Positions 56,490 through 64,000 of a stretch of DNA of 64,000 nucleotides are shown here, one piece after another. The first letter of the stretch is position 1; each line of letters begins with the position of its first letter. Under the pieces are notes generated by a model. The model was not told where the DNA came from and did no database searches. It was given only the letters and a program-made list of their open reading frames with translations. The DNA comes from JAGVSR01 sp963708775. Its GTDB lineage: Bacteria; Pseudomonadota; Alphaproteobacteria; Rhizobiales; Hyphomicrobiaceae. Made by a program: the position numbers and the translations under genes. The DNA is taken from contig CAVPTI010000010.1 in assembly GCA_963708775.1 (NCBI GenBank), positions 440,875-504,874 of the forward strand. The letters run 5' to 3'.

Positions 56490-58226
56490 TTAGCGGTCGA
56501 AGCCGAGTTGACGCCGCTGCTTTTCCCAACCGGGCTCAATGTGGCCGGCGCGCATGAGTTGGATGGCGCTCAACTCCGGCGGCTGGCGTCCCTGCAGGAT
56601 CGCCGTGGTGATATCGGGCGCGAGGAAGCTCAGTTGGAAGACTCGCGTGAAATAGGTTGGGCTGACTCCGACCCGGGCGGCGAGTTCCCGAAAGGAGCAG
56701 CCGTCCTTCGAGATTACCAAGTCCTGAAAATGCCGTGCCTGACCGATGAGACGCAGGAGGCTGCGGTTCGGCTGTCTCGCGGTCGCGGATCGTCCCTCGA
56801 TGACCATCTGGGTTGACAGGCCTGTCCGGCGAACGCGTGCGGGGATGCTCAGGACGGCTGTAGAATTGGCGGCCGGCTCGTTGTGATAATCACCGGCCGG
56901 TACTCCCCGGATCGTCCTGAGGAGCATAGGAGGGCGGACCGCGATCTCGACCGTGTCCGTCCGTACGTCGACCCGGGCGATGCAAGCTTGAAAAATTTGG
57001 CGTCTCTCGGAAGCGGAAAGGTCGGACCAGCGCGTAGCGAGTTCGGCGGCACGCCGGATGAGGGCCTTGCGCGTGGCGATCGTCGGTGTTCCGGCGAACT
57101 CCAGGATTGCGCTCGGGTCTTTCAACATTGCGCAGAACCGATCCGAGATGAGGGATTCAAGATCCGCCGCCGGGACACGACAGGCCGCATCCGACACATT
57201 TGACCGACCTCGTTTGATCAGCGATTGGCTGACGTAATAGCGGTAGCGAACGCCGTTCTTGACGGCGTGTGAGGGCGACATGCGCTCACCATCAAAGTCA
57301 AAGACGAGCCCGGCGAGCAGGCTCGGGTTGGTTGCTTTGGAGCGTGTGGTTCGCTCAATCTGGTTCTCAGCCAGGATGGCCTGGACGTCGTCCCACAATC
57401 CCTGGTCGATGATGGCCTCGTGCTGACCCGGATAGGCCGTGCCCCGATGCACGATCTCACCCCGATAAAGCCTGTTCTTGAGGATGTGGTAGAGGGCTCC
57501 GACCGCGATTGGCCGGGTGCCGGTTGGATTTCCATTCCTGTCCCGTCGCGCCTTGCTGACGATGCCGTCCTGATCCAACTCGTGCTTCAGGAGATGCGCA
57601 GACCTGTGCACGACGTATCGCTGAAAGATATGGCGCACGGTCTGAGCCTCGGCCGCGTTCACCACGAGTTTTCGATCCTTGACGTCATACCCGAGCGACG
57701 GAAGGCCGCCCATCCACATGCCCTTCTGCTTCGAGGCCGCGATCTTGTCGCGAATGCGCTCACCGGTGACCTCGCGCTCGAACTGGGCGAACGAGAGCAG
57801 CATGTTGAGCGTCAGCCGTCCCATCGAGGTGGTCGTATTGAACTGCTGCGTCACTGAAACGAACGAAACGCCATTGGCATCGAAGGTATCAACGATCTTG
57901 GCAAAGTCGCGGAGCGAGCGCGTCAACCGGTCGACTTTGTAAACGACAACCGTGTCGATGCGATCCGCCGCGATATCGGTGAGCAAGCGCTGGAGTGCTG
58001 GTCGTTCCATTGTGCCGCCCGAGAGACCGCCGTCGTCATACCTCTCGGATAGTCCGATCCAGCCGGCGCCTTTCTGGCTGTGAATGTAGGCCTCGCACGC
58101 CTCGCGTTGGGCAGCGAGCGAGTTAAATTCCTGCTCCAGCCCCTCCTCGGAGGATTTGCGGGTGTAGATGGCGCAGCGGACAGTTGGAGCGCCGGCCTTA
58201 GCAGAAGCGCCAGGGACTTTACTCAA
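56490..58226 (-). CDS. Large serine recombinase
   Basis: The 578-residue site-specific recombinase has an N-terminal resolvase domain with catalytic Ser in AIYTRKSSEEGLEQEFNSL at about 25 and VVYKVDRLTRSLRDF at about 95. A recombinase domain (GMWMGGLPSLGYDV, about 175), a zinc-ribbon/coiled region, and an extra C-terminal helix-turn-helix-like end (RELAARVGVSPTYFTRVF, about 528) follow. It appears intact. The start overlaps the DUF2924 gene by 8 bases. The DUF3489-DUF2924-recombinase trio is a recurrent cassette. It is likely a mobile or mobilising unit placed 275 bp from tRNA-Ser. Confidence 0.9.
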   Translation of the reverse strand: MSKVPGASAKAGAPTVRCAIYTRKSSEEGLEQEFNSLAAQREACEAYIHSQKGAGWIGLSERYDDGGLSGGTMERPALQRLLTDIAADRIDTVVVYKVDRLTRSLRDFAKIVDTFDANGVSFVSVTQQFNTTTSMGRLTLNMLLSFAQFEREVTGERIRDKIAASKQKGMWMGGLPSLGYDVKDRKLVVNAAEAQTVRHIFQRYVVHRSAHLLKHELDQDGIVSKARRDRNGNPTGTRPIAVGALYHILKNRLYRGEIVHRGTAYPGQHEAIIDQGLWDDVQAILAENQIERTTRSKATNPSLLAGLVFDFDGERMSPSHAVKNGVRYRYYVSQSLIKRGRSNVSDAACRVPAADLESLISDRFCAMLKDPSAILEFAGTPTIATRKALIRRAAELATRWSDLSASERRQIFQACIARVDVRTDTVEIAVRPPMLLRTIRGVPAGDYHNEPAANSTAVLSIPARVRRTGLSTQMVIEGRSATARQPNRSLLRLIGQARHFQDLVISKDGCSFRELAARVGVSPTYFTRVFQLSFLAPDITTAILQGRQPPELSAIQLMRAGHIEPGWEKQRRQLGFDR

Positions 58227-58749
58227 TGTCGCGCCCTCGATTTGCGCGCTTCCTTGATCCGTCGGCTTTGCCCCCTTGAAGACCGAAGAACCGCGGACCG
58301 GACCAACGCGTGCCGGTCATCTCGCGTGCGATGGCTGACAGCGACGCCCAAATCTGGCCCCGCCATTGGAAGCCATCGTCGACGACAAGGACCTCGTGGG
58401 TCTCGCCGTCCCATTCGCGGATGAGGCGTGCGCCGGGCCGGAGGCTGATGGTGCGCAGTCGGCCGAGATCAGACTTTTCTGCCATCGTCCGCGCCAACTC
58501 ATCGAGCTGGCGCTTAGTGGCGGCGCTGAGCCCGCCGAGCAGGCACTCCTGCTGTTTCCAAGCAATACCAAGCACGAGCAGTTCGCGTCTGAACTTCTGG
58601 GGTGGATGAGACCGATAGATGCGGCTCCATTCGTTTATCAGGTCCTTTCTGCTCAGACGGGCGAGCGCGGCCAAGTTCACCGTGGGCCCATGAGTGTCGA
58701 CGCGCCCGGGCGAGCCGAGTGCGGACACCCTCTCCCTGAATCCCGGCAT
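58219..58749 (-). CDS. DUF2924 protein of the recombinase cassette
   Basis: The 176-residue protein has the DUF2924 pattern: LARLSRKDLINEWSRIYRSHPPQ at about 28, then RTISLRPGARLIREWDGETHEVLVVDDGFQWRGQIWASLSAIAREMTGTRWSGPRFFGL. The second part looks like a small DNA-interacting or recombination directionality-type domain, but the function is unknown. Translation is coupled to the recombinase (8-base overlap). The residues before about 25 may not be translated, because later starts are possible. Confidence 0.83.
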   Translation of the reverse strand: MPGFRERVSALGSPGRVDTHGPTVNLAALARLSRKDLINEWSRIYRSHPPQKFRRELLVLGIAWKQQECLLGGLSAATKRQLDELARTMAEKSDLGRLRTISLRPGARLIREWDGETHEVLVVDDGFQWRGQIWASLSAIAREMTGTRWSGPRFFGLQGGKADGSRKRANRGRDIE

Positions 58750-58751
58750 GG

Positions 58752-59051
58752 TCAGCCGTTCGCGAGTTCAAGCCGATAGGTCTTGCGCTCGCCCTCAGTA
58801 TCGAGCCGCAGCGCGAATCCGCGTGCGCGGAGCCGGCTCAAGGCGCCAAGCACCGAGTGCCGCTGCCAACCGGTGGCCGTGACAAGTTCATCGGCTGTTG
58901 CGCCGCGTTTGGCAGCAAGGCGGTCAATGATCAATCCGAGTTTGCCGCCGGGACGCGGCCCAGGAACTGATGCCGGAACGGGTTTCTTGGTGGAAATGTT
59001 TTGCGCGAGCTTCTTGGCTGAGGTCTGGCGGGAATTTGTCGAAGGTTTCAT
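58752..59051 (-). CDS. DUF3489 protein of the recombinase cassette
   Basis: The 99-residue protein has a basic N-terminus (MKPSTNSRQTSAKKLAQ) and the DUF3489 winged-helix-like core GGKLGLIIDRLAAKRGATADELVTATGWQRHSVLGALSRL. It probably binds DNA and may control the cassette (inference). It is the first gene of the three and ends 2 bases before the DUF2924 frame. The start at 59051 is chosen over 59144. Confidence 0.82.
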   Translation of the reverse strand: MKPSTNSRQTSAKKLAQNISTKKPVPASVPGPRPGGKLGLIIDRLAAKRGATADELVTATGWQRHSVLGALSRLRARGFALRLDTEGERKTYRLELANG

Positions 59052-59144
59052 CAGGTGGGTCTCCGGTTTCGGGCCACGCACGATGCGTGACCTTGCACCA
59101 CCGGAAGCCCCGGAGTTGAACACCCGAGGCCGAGCACGCGCCAA

Positions 59145-59716
59145 ACCGCTGCCGCGCCAGTTCCCGACACTACCGCTCTAATGGGCCATGAAGTCCAGTC
59201 AAAATGGCGAAGGAAACGATCTACTCTGCGAGGTGGTCGCGTGGTTCTTAACATTAAGTTAAAGAGTTATGGGTCTGCTTTGGGAGGCCGGAGGCGAGAG
59301 TGTGAATGGCGTGATCACGTCGCCATGCAGAGAAAGCAGTCGTCACCAACTCGGTTGGGGCGACGTTTGAAGCGGCTAGCTGATGTCTGCTCCAAAGTCA
59401 GAAGCGGCCAAGTGCGCAAGGGCAGCTTAGGGCCACTACCGACAACAAATGGACAAGGACGGTCAGCAGTAGTGTGTTTTCTGCCCGCATCTTTTCGTCG
59501 TCGTGCGCCTAAAAAATGCCGCACCGCATTATGGGTGCAGCCAATTCATTTCGCCGATGTCCGCTTTCAGTCCAACCGCGTCCGGAGGCCCTCAATCGTC
59601 GTATCGACCAATTTGACCCGACCCGGAAGTCGGTCTGACTGAGCAGTGCGTCTGCTCCTGAGAGTGAAGCGGTCCAGAAGCGTAAAGGGCAGACGCTTTC
59701 CGCTCGTTGGAGCGAG
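59145..59716. other. No supported gene
   Basis: The stretch holds only frames with Arg-rich, low-similarity translations and no good ribosome sites. The promoter of the DUF3489 cassette is expected at its left end (AT-richer TTAACATTAAGTTAAAGAG at about 59247-59265). I see no RNA gene or repeat. Confidence 0.6.
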
Positions 59717-59983
59717 TTACGCGGCCAGGGGCGGCCAATTCTGCGGACGATGATCGAAATCAGCCGCTACTAACAATAATATACGCCGGCTGCGCAGCGA
59801 CGAACAGTTCGCCGCGTTGCTCCCGCGACACTGACAGGCGTAAGTGGACGCCCGAACTCTGGCCTCGGCCGTTGAGACAAAGCTGCTTACGCCCGGGATC
59901 GGCATACGCCCTACAAGAGCAATTCCGAAAACTGCGATCATGGCTCCAAAAAGTACGGCTCCGCGGCTCTTGAACATCGTCAT
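59717..59983 (-). CDS. Small exported Cys-containing protein coupled to the DUF2092 gene
   Basis: The 88-residue frame has a signal peptide (VLFGAMIAVFGIALVGRMP) and a possible cleavage at STAEA. The mature part begins RVRASTYACQCRGSNAANCSS with four cysteines. Its start overlaps the DUF2092 stop by 4 bases (ATGA), which supports translation. The basic C-terminal part (RSRRILLLVAADFDHRP) is less convincing and may be a frame error. No family was recognised. Confidence 0.55.
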   Translation of the reverse strand: MTMFKSRGAVLFGAMIAVFGIALVGRMPIPGVSSFVSTAEARVRASTYACQCRGSNAANCSSLRSRRILLLVAADFDHRPQNWPPLAA

Positions 59984-60798
59984 TGGGCACCTCCACGGGT
60001 AAAGTGGCTCGGCATTTCATCCATCTCCGGTATGGTTTTGAGGTCTTTCACGTCAACACTCTTGGCGCCTGCCGGAGCTTTAAAAGTGAAGTCACTTGAA
60101 GTGACGTCCCCTTCAGTTTTCCAGTTCCTGACTTGGATGCTGTATTGGGGGCCGCCGGCCACCAGCTTGGAGGTGATTACAAATCGGCACGGATAGGGTT
60201 GGGCACCTTGAGCGATCCAGATCTGCCAATCGACCTCTTTGTTGCGAAAGGCGAGATGATCACATTCCGTGCCGCCGATGACACCGCTGCCAAGATCCTT
60301 CACGTCGATGACGTCGGGCATAAGCTGATCGTAGACATTCGAAAGGAGCAAGTCCGCGGCCGGAAGAGGTCTATGGTACTTGTCCTTCAACTCATCAACG
60401 AGATGGTCGATGGTTCCGGGGATCTCAACCTGCGCGTAGACGTTTGCGTTCTTACCCAGCAGCGTCAGCGTCTTGCCGTCAAAAACCATATCGATGTTTG
60501 CAAAACCGCCGACCCGCGACGCACGAATCTTGTCTGGTCGGGCTAAAGTCACCGCGCCGGAACTCGCGAGAGCAATCCTCTGATCTTCCGTCGTGACGAT
60601 CTCAAAGTTGGCGTCGTAATCAAATGATATGGCCTTCTGACCGGCCATGTAATCGGACATCGCCTTCAGTAAGCTTCTGGCCTCGGCCTCTCCCGCTCCC
60701 GCGCAGGTTGACGCCGCCACGCCAAGCACCAAAGCCAATGCCAGTGCTGATCCGCCCGCCGCCGCCGCTTTCCGCAGCCTAAACGTTACGTTGGACAT
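59980..60798 (-). CDS. DUF2092 family exported lipoprotein-carrier-like protein
   Basis: The 272-residue protein has a signal peptide (AAAGGSALALALVLGVAASTCAGA) and a DUF2092 domain: LLKAMSDYMAGQKAISFDYDANFEIV, FANIDMVFDGKTLTLLGKNANVYAQ and DFTFKAPAGAKSVDVKDL. The fold resembles LolA/LolB-type periplasmic lipid or lipoprotein carriers. It is translationally coupled to the small exported gene. An FNR-like half-matched site lies 84 bp upstream. Confidence 0.82.
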   Translation of the reverse strand: MSNVTFRLRKAAAAGGSALALALVLGVAASTCAGAGEAEARSLLKAMSDYMAGQKAISFDYDANFEIVTTEDQRIALASSGAVTLARPDKIRASRVGGFANIDMVFDGKTLTLLGKNANVYAQVEIPGTIDHLVDELKDKYHRPLPAADLLLSNVYDQLMPDVIDVKDLGSGVIGGTECDHLAFRNKEVDWQIWIAQGAQPYPCRFVITSKLVAGGPQYSIQVRNWKTEGDVTSSDFTFKAPAGAKSVDVKDLKTIPEMDEMPSHFTRGGAQ

Positions 60799-60881
60799 CT
60801 TGGGCTAACTCCACGCTTGTTGGTTCGATTTCCGCCGGACGACTTGTGCGAGAAACTCGCATGTTGAGGTTGTCAGCGTCT

Positions 60882-60895
60882 GTGACCTGGATCAA
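60882..60895. promoter_or_regulatory. Possible FNR/FixK-like site upstream of the DUF2092 gene
   Basis: The sequence GTGACCTGGATCAA is, on the other strand, TTGATCCAGGTCAC, identical over 13 bases to the box before ccoN. It keeps 8 of 10 consensus positions and lies 84 bp before the DUF2092 start. The match may be chance. The rest of 60799-61112 holds no gene I can support. Confidence 0.35.
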
Positions 60896-61112
60896 CCATA
60901 GGATCCGCGGGAGCAGAGCAGGCAATCAATCTTGTTGTGCGAGTGGAGGGAGGATGCATGCAGCCGCCATCGCTGCAACAAAGGTCTCGCCAGTTCTTCA
61001 ATGCCCTTGCTCAGTACCTGATGCCCAGTGGAGGCCGTTGACTGAAGGACCACGGTACGAGGATTGGTGCACCAAGTGGGACGCCCTCAGTGAGGAATTG
61101 ATGACGTTTCTG

Positions 61113-61934
61113 TCAGGGATGGGCATCATCCAGGGGCACAATCTCGAACCTCAGATTTGTACCAGAGAACACCGAGCCATCGGGGATCTCGTGCCAATCC
61201 TCTGCCGAGATTGGTTCCGATGCAAATTCTACCGGGCGGTACTGCGCTTCGGCTTATGATGCACATGACTCTTGCCACACGTCGGACAATGAAAGACGCT
61301 GTGGCGCTCGAGCATCCACAAGGACCGATTGTACCGCGAGCCGACGAAGTGATGTCCGTCGGTCCACAAGACGTTCAAACCGGCCTTCTTGCCGGGGTTC
61401 GTCTCGCTCGTCCAAGTCAAGATTTGCTGAAGGCCAGCGCGTAGCGTCTGCAATAGGGGCCGCTCCGGATGGCTCTGCCACAACGTCAGAAGGTAACGGA
61501 ACATATGCTCGCTGTCGGTGCTCCCGCCGATTTCGCTTCGATGCAGTGGATCGGTAGCAGCGAGCAACTTCGCTCTGACTTTTTGGAACTCCGGAATTGT
61601 GCCATTGTGCGCGAAGAGCCAGGGTCCATGGAGCGAACGGATGCGCGTTCTCGATCGTTGGCGGACCAACGGTCGCTCGCCGAACATGTGCCACCACTGT
61701 TGTTGCGTAGATGCGGGCAGCGGCTTTGCGGAAATGCTCGCCATGCCTACTTGCTGATGCCTGCTTCTCGACGGAGGGTAAGCCCCCAGAATGGTCGGCT
61801 ATGCCCCATCCGTGACCATGCACGAGGCCTTCACGATCACGCCGGCTCTGAACCATCAGGGCATTCTGAGCTTCCACGAGGCTACACTCGACACGAGTTG
61901 GCTCATTGGCTTGCAATCTGTATAATCGGCACAT
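61113..61934 (-). pseudogene. Class II glutamine amidotransferase (YafJ/EgtC-like), frameshifted
   Basis: Three frames join into one amidotransferase of about 270 residues. MCRLYRLQANEPTRVECSL with nucleophile Cys2 and GWGI run to NAHPF. After one extra base near 61640 the frame continues LHGPWLFAHNGTIPEFQKVR, with STDSEHMFRYLLTLW and SRYNRSLWMLERH. After a second change near 61245 it continues QYRPVEFASEPISAEDWHEI and FEIVPLDDAHP and stops at 61113. The pieces match the family in order. The partner and substrate are unknown. No ergothioneine genes are adjacent. Confidence 0.75.
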
Positions 61935-62069
61935 CCAGCTTACTCTGGGTCTGTGGCTGAAATGTAGTTGCCGATGGGGTGGCTGTCCGACATCAGCACC
62001 TGTGAGACTAAACTAGCGGCTTGAGGAACGGAGGATTTCGGGCTCATCGTACCACCTGAGGAGTGGAAC

Positions 62070-62444
62070 ATGAGACAGAAATCCAGCCCGCCAGAGACAC
62101 CGTCCGAGCGGCTCGTCAGAGACATTCGGCGAGCGACCCGCAAGCAGTATTCGGCCGAGGAGAAGATCCGCATCGTCCTCGACGGCCTGCGCGGCGAGGA
62201 CTCCATCGCCGAGCTATGCCGGCGTGAAGGCATTGCCGAGAGCCTGTATTACAGCTGGTCGAAGGAGTTCCTGGAAGCCGGCAAGCGACGCCTGGCCGGC
62301 GACACGGCGCGGTCGGCGACCACCAGCGAAGTCAAGGACCTCAAGCGCCAAGCCCTGGAGCTGAAAGAAGTCGTTGCCGAGCAGGCCCTCGAACTCCGGC
62401 TGCTCAAAAAAAGCATGACCGGGGATGGGGGAGACGAGGCATGA
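62070..62444 (+). CDS. IS3-family transposase OrfA
   Basis: The 124-residue protein has a helix-turn-helix (KQYSAEEKIRIVLDGLRGED, CRREGIAESLYYSWSKEFLEAGKRRLAGD) followed by a leucine-zipper-like coiled coil (VKDLKRQALELKEVVAEQALELRLLKKS). It binds the IS ends. Its stop overlaps the orfB ATG (ATGA), and an A7 run lies just upstream. Confidence 0.92.
   Translation: MRQKSSPPETPSERLVRDIRRATRKQYSAEEKIRIVLDGLRGEDSIAELCRREGIAESLYYSWSKEFLEAGKRRLAGDTARSATTSEVKDLKRQALELKEVVAEQALELRLLKKSMTGDGGDEA
62406..62412 (+). promoter_or_regulatory. Probable programmed -1 frameshift site (A7) for OrfAB
   Basis: Seven A residues lie in the OrfA codons CTC AAA AAA AGC. A -1 slip here puts ribosomes into the orfB frame (AAG CAT GAC through ATG 62441) without meeting a stop, giving the usual IS3 OrfAB fusion. 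Confidence 0.7.
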
Positions 62445-63420
62445 GATATCCCGCATCCGAAAAGCTCGAGATCATTCGCCTCGTCGAGCAGTCGCATCTG
62501 CCCGTGCGCCGCACGCTGGAGAAGCTCGGCATTCTGCCGGGTCGTTCTATCGCTGGTACGATCGCTATCAAACCGGCGGCGTCGAAGCCTTGGAAGACAA
62601 GCCGTCAAAGCCATCGCGCGTCTGGAACCGCATTCCCGATGACGTGCGCAGGACGATCATTGAGATGGCGCTCGATGAGCCCGAGCTCTCACCCCGCGAA
62701 CTGGCGGCACGCTTCACCGATACGCAGAAATATTTTGTATCGGAATCCTCCGTCTATCGCCTGCTCAAGGCGCATGACCTGATCACCAGCCCGGCCTTCA
62801 TCGTCATCAAGGCGGCGGATGAGTTCAAGGACAAGACGACGGCAATCAATCAGCTCTGGCAGACCGACTTCACCTACCTGAAGGTCATCGGCTGGGGCTG
62901 GTTCTATCTCTCGACCATCCTCGACGACTACTCGCGCTACATCATCGCCTGGAAGCTGTGCACGACGATGAAAGCCGAGGACGTCACCGACACATTGCAG
63001 CTGGCGCTACGGCATCAGGATGCGATCAGGCCCGCGTCGTCCATAAACCGCGCCTGCTCAGCGACAACGGTTCGAGTTACGTCTCTGCCGATCTGGCCGA
63101 ATGGCTCGACGACAACGGCATGGAGTCACGTTCGCGGCGCGCCCCATCATCCGCAAACCCAGGGCAAGATCGAGCGCTGGCATCAGACGCTGAAGAACCG
63201 GATCCTGCTCGAGAACTACTATCTGCCCGGCGATCTCGAAGCCCAGATCGGACGCTTCGTCGAACACTACAATCACCGCCGCTACCACGAGAGCCTGAAA
63301 AACCTCACACCGGCCGACGTCTACTTCGGACGCGGCCAAACAATCCTGTTGCAAAGAGAAAGGATCAAACGCGACACCATCCAAAAACGACGATTGCAGC
63401 ACCAAACGAAAGCCGCTTAA
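62441..63420 (+). pseudogene. IS3-family transposase OrfB, interrupted by frameshifts
   Basis: The DDE transposase is recognisable across frames. MRYPASEKLEIIRLVEQSHL is followed by FYRWYDRYQTGGVEAL in another frame from about 62540, and the first catalytic Asp in LWQTDFTYLKVIG. The middle part LLSDNGSSYVSADLAEWLDD (second Asp) is in a third frame at about 63010-63125. The second frame then returns with HVRGAPHHPQTQGKIERW (catalytic Glu) and ends in KRRLQHQTKAA. As written it cannot give an active protein. Confidence 0.85.
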
Positions 63421-63476
63421 CATCCAACCCAGATGATCCCGAGCCTCCGCTCAATCACGCCGCAAACTGTCTCAAA

Positions 63477-63660
63477 GCATTCGACGACGGACAACCGTGC
63501 TGTCCGCCGCAAGCACATGGTGCGAACGCTCGCGGAGTTCGAGTGGCGCTTCAACAACCGAACCCACCTCGCGGCTATGATCCCCGTCCTCGGACAAGCC
63601 GCGGTGAACACGTGCCCCGTCACCTATGACGATCTCAAATGGGCTGACTATGGTGCGTAA
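63477..63660 (+). pseudogene. C-terminal fragment of an IS1595-like transposase
   Basis: The frame from ATG 63517 reads MVRTLAEFEWRFNNRTHL, AAMIPVLGQAAVNTCPV and ends DDLKWADYGA. This resembles the conserved end of IS1595-family transposases (EF-x-RFNRR, LP-x-L, TPP-x-PY-x-LLKLAE). The N-terminal part is absent, apparently cut off by the IS3 element, whose right end abuts it. Confidence 0.6.
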
Positions 63661-63754
63661 GCGGGTGTCACCTTGTCCCCCGTCAGCTCTGCAATCTTAT
63701 TTGACCGCAGTCCTGCTTTAACGGACAGCAGGAAGATGACGTGGTTGCGGGCTG

Positions 63755-64000
63755 TTAGAATACTTTGAGCATTGCGCGAAGGCCCAGGAAGAAGGCCGTC
63801 TCGTCGCTGTCCGCTGGCCATAGAACCTGCCCATCGGCGCGATATTCAGCCAAGGTGTGACGGCGATGTTGTAGAAAGCCTCGATGCCCCTCTCGTCGTC
63901 TAGGGTATAGTTCAGGACGTCAAGGCTGTCTTTCAGGTCATCTGAAAATCGATAGTGGAAATATGAAATGCCGAATGTGTCGTCCCGGCGACTGGCAATC
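63755..64000 (-). pseudogene. OprB-like carbohydrate porin, C-terminal end, cut by window edge and frameshifted
   Basis: On the minus strand from the right edge the frame reads FGISYFHYRFSDDLKDSLD and ERGIEAFYNIAVTPWLNIAP, a typical OprB-type porin C-terminus. After a one-base change near 63822-63835 it continues VLWPADSDETAFFLGLRAML and stops (KVF) at 63755. OprB porins pass sugars through the outer membrane. The rest of the gene is beyond the window. Confidence 0.7.

Larger units (their letters stand above)
62001..63476 (+). mobile_element. IS3-family insertion sequence
   Basis: The element is about 1476 bp with imperfect inverted ends. The left end starts TGTGAGAC and continues with CGGC, TTGAG, CGGAGG and TCATC blocks. 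The right end, read inward, shows TTTGAGAC and the same blocks in order (TGCGGC, TTGAG, GGAGG, TCATC). It carries orfA and orfB. Flanking bases (CACC and GCAT) do not form a target duplication, so the exact ends or the insertion history are uncertain. Confidence 0.8.

Noticed and set aside
59181..59642. A 153-codon frame on the + strand between the recombinase cassette and the DUF2092 pair
   Set aside because: Its translation is Arg-rich and without domains, no ribosome site precedes it, and it overlaps the likely promoter of the DUF3489 gene.
60846..61259. A 137-codon + strand frame
   Set aside because: It lies opposite the real end of the amidotransferase gene and has no family-like sequence or start signal.

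Overview
The window looks like a chromosomal segment of a methylotrophic alphaproteobacterium of the order Hyphomicrobiales, most likely close to Hyphomicrobium (inference, no search run). The basis is a contiguous methylated-amine oxidation cluster, the Hyphomicrobiales-type irr-fabA-fabB-fabI block, a cbb3 oxidase locus ccoNOQP-ccoGHIS, a Tad/Cpa pilus operon and a SAM-II riboswitch before metZ.

Layout. 1-10.7 kb: nitrogen and C1 uptake and oxidation on the + strand. It holds the end of an Amt transporter, a 63-residue one-helix membrane protein, an APC permease, three subunits of a heme/flavin dimethylamine monooxygenase, trimethylamine monooxygenase (Tmm), trimethylamine N-oxide demethylase (Tdm) and a stand-alone folate-binding GcvT-like protein. 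Together these would carry trimethylamine to TMAO, dimethylamine and monomethylamine, with released C1 units captured on tetrahydrofolate. 10.7-17.6 kb: envelope genes (lipoprotein hydrolase, DUF2950, DUF3300, SH3 protein, L,D-transpeptidase) and a Crp/Fnr regulator. 17.6-24 kb: murI, fabIBA, irr, an SH3 protein and a 2-hydroxyacid dehydrogenase. 24-35 kb: microaerobic respiration (hemN, a hemerythrin, an FNR/FixK box, the cbb3 oxidase and its assembly genes, a SafE-like membrane protein). 35-42.3 kb: selO remnant, a YiiX-like papain-fold protein, argE-apaG-metZ behind a SAM-II riboswitch, and a dCTP deaminase. 42.3-51.2 kb: cpaABCDEF-tadBC. 51.2-56 kb: TerB-like protein, hydrolase, mepA, msrA and membrane proteins. 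56.1-64 kb: an accessory region that starts at tRNA-Ser(GGA), with a serine-recombinase/DUF2924/DUF3489 cassette, a DUF2092 pair, a class II amidotransferase, an IS3-family element, an IS1595-like remnant and the end of an OprB-like porin.

An unusual number of conserved genes, including the normally essential fabB, are split by single-base frame changes, mostly one extra base. I read this mainly as assembly or consensus error and not as real decay. These genes are annotated across the break and the break is stated. No CRISPR array, rRNA or prophage was seen. I found no clearly undescribed system. The best leads are the small membrane protein beside Amt, the folate protein in the amine cluster, the recombinase cassette behind the tRNA and the DUF2092-linked small exported protein.
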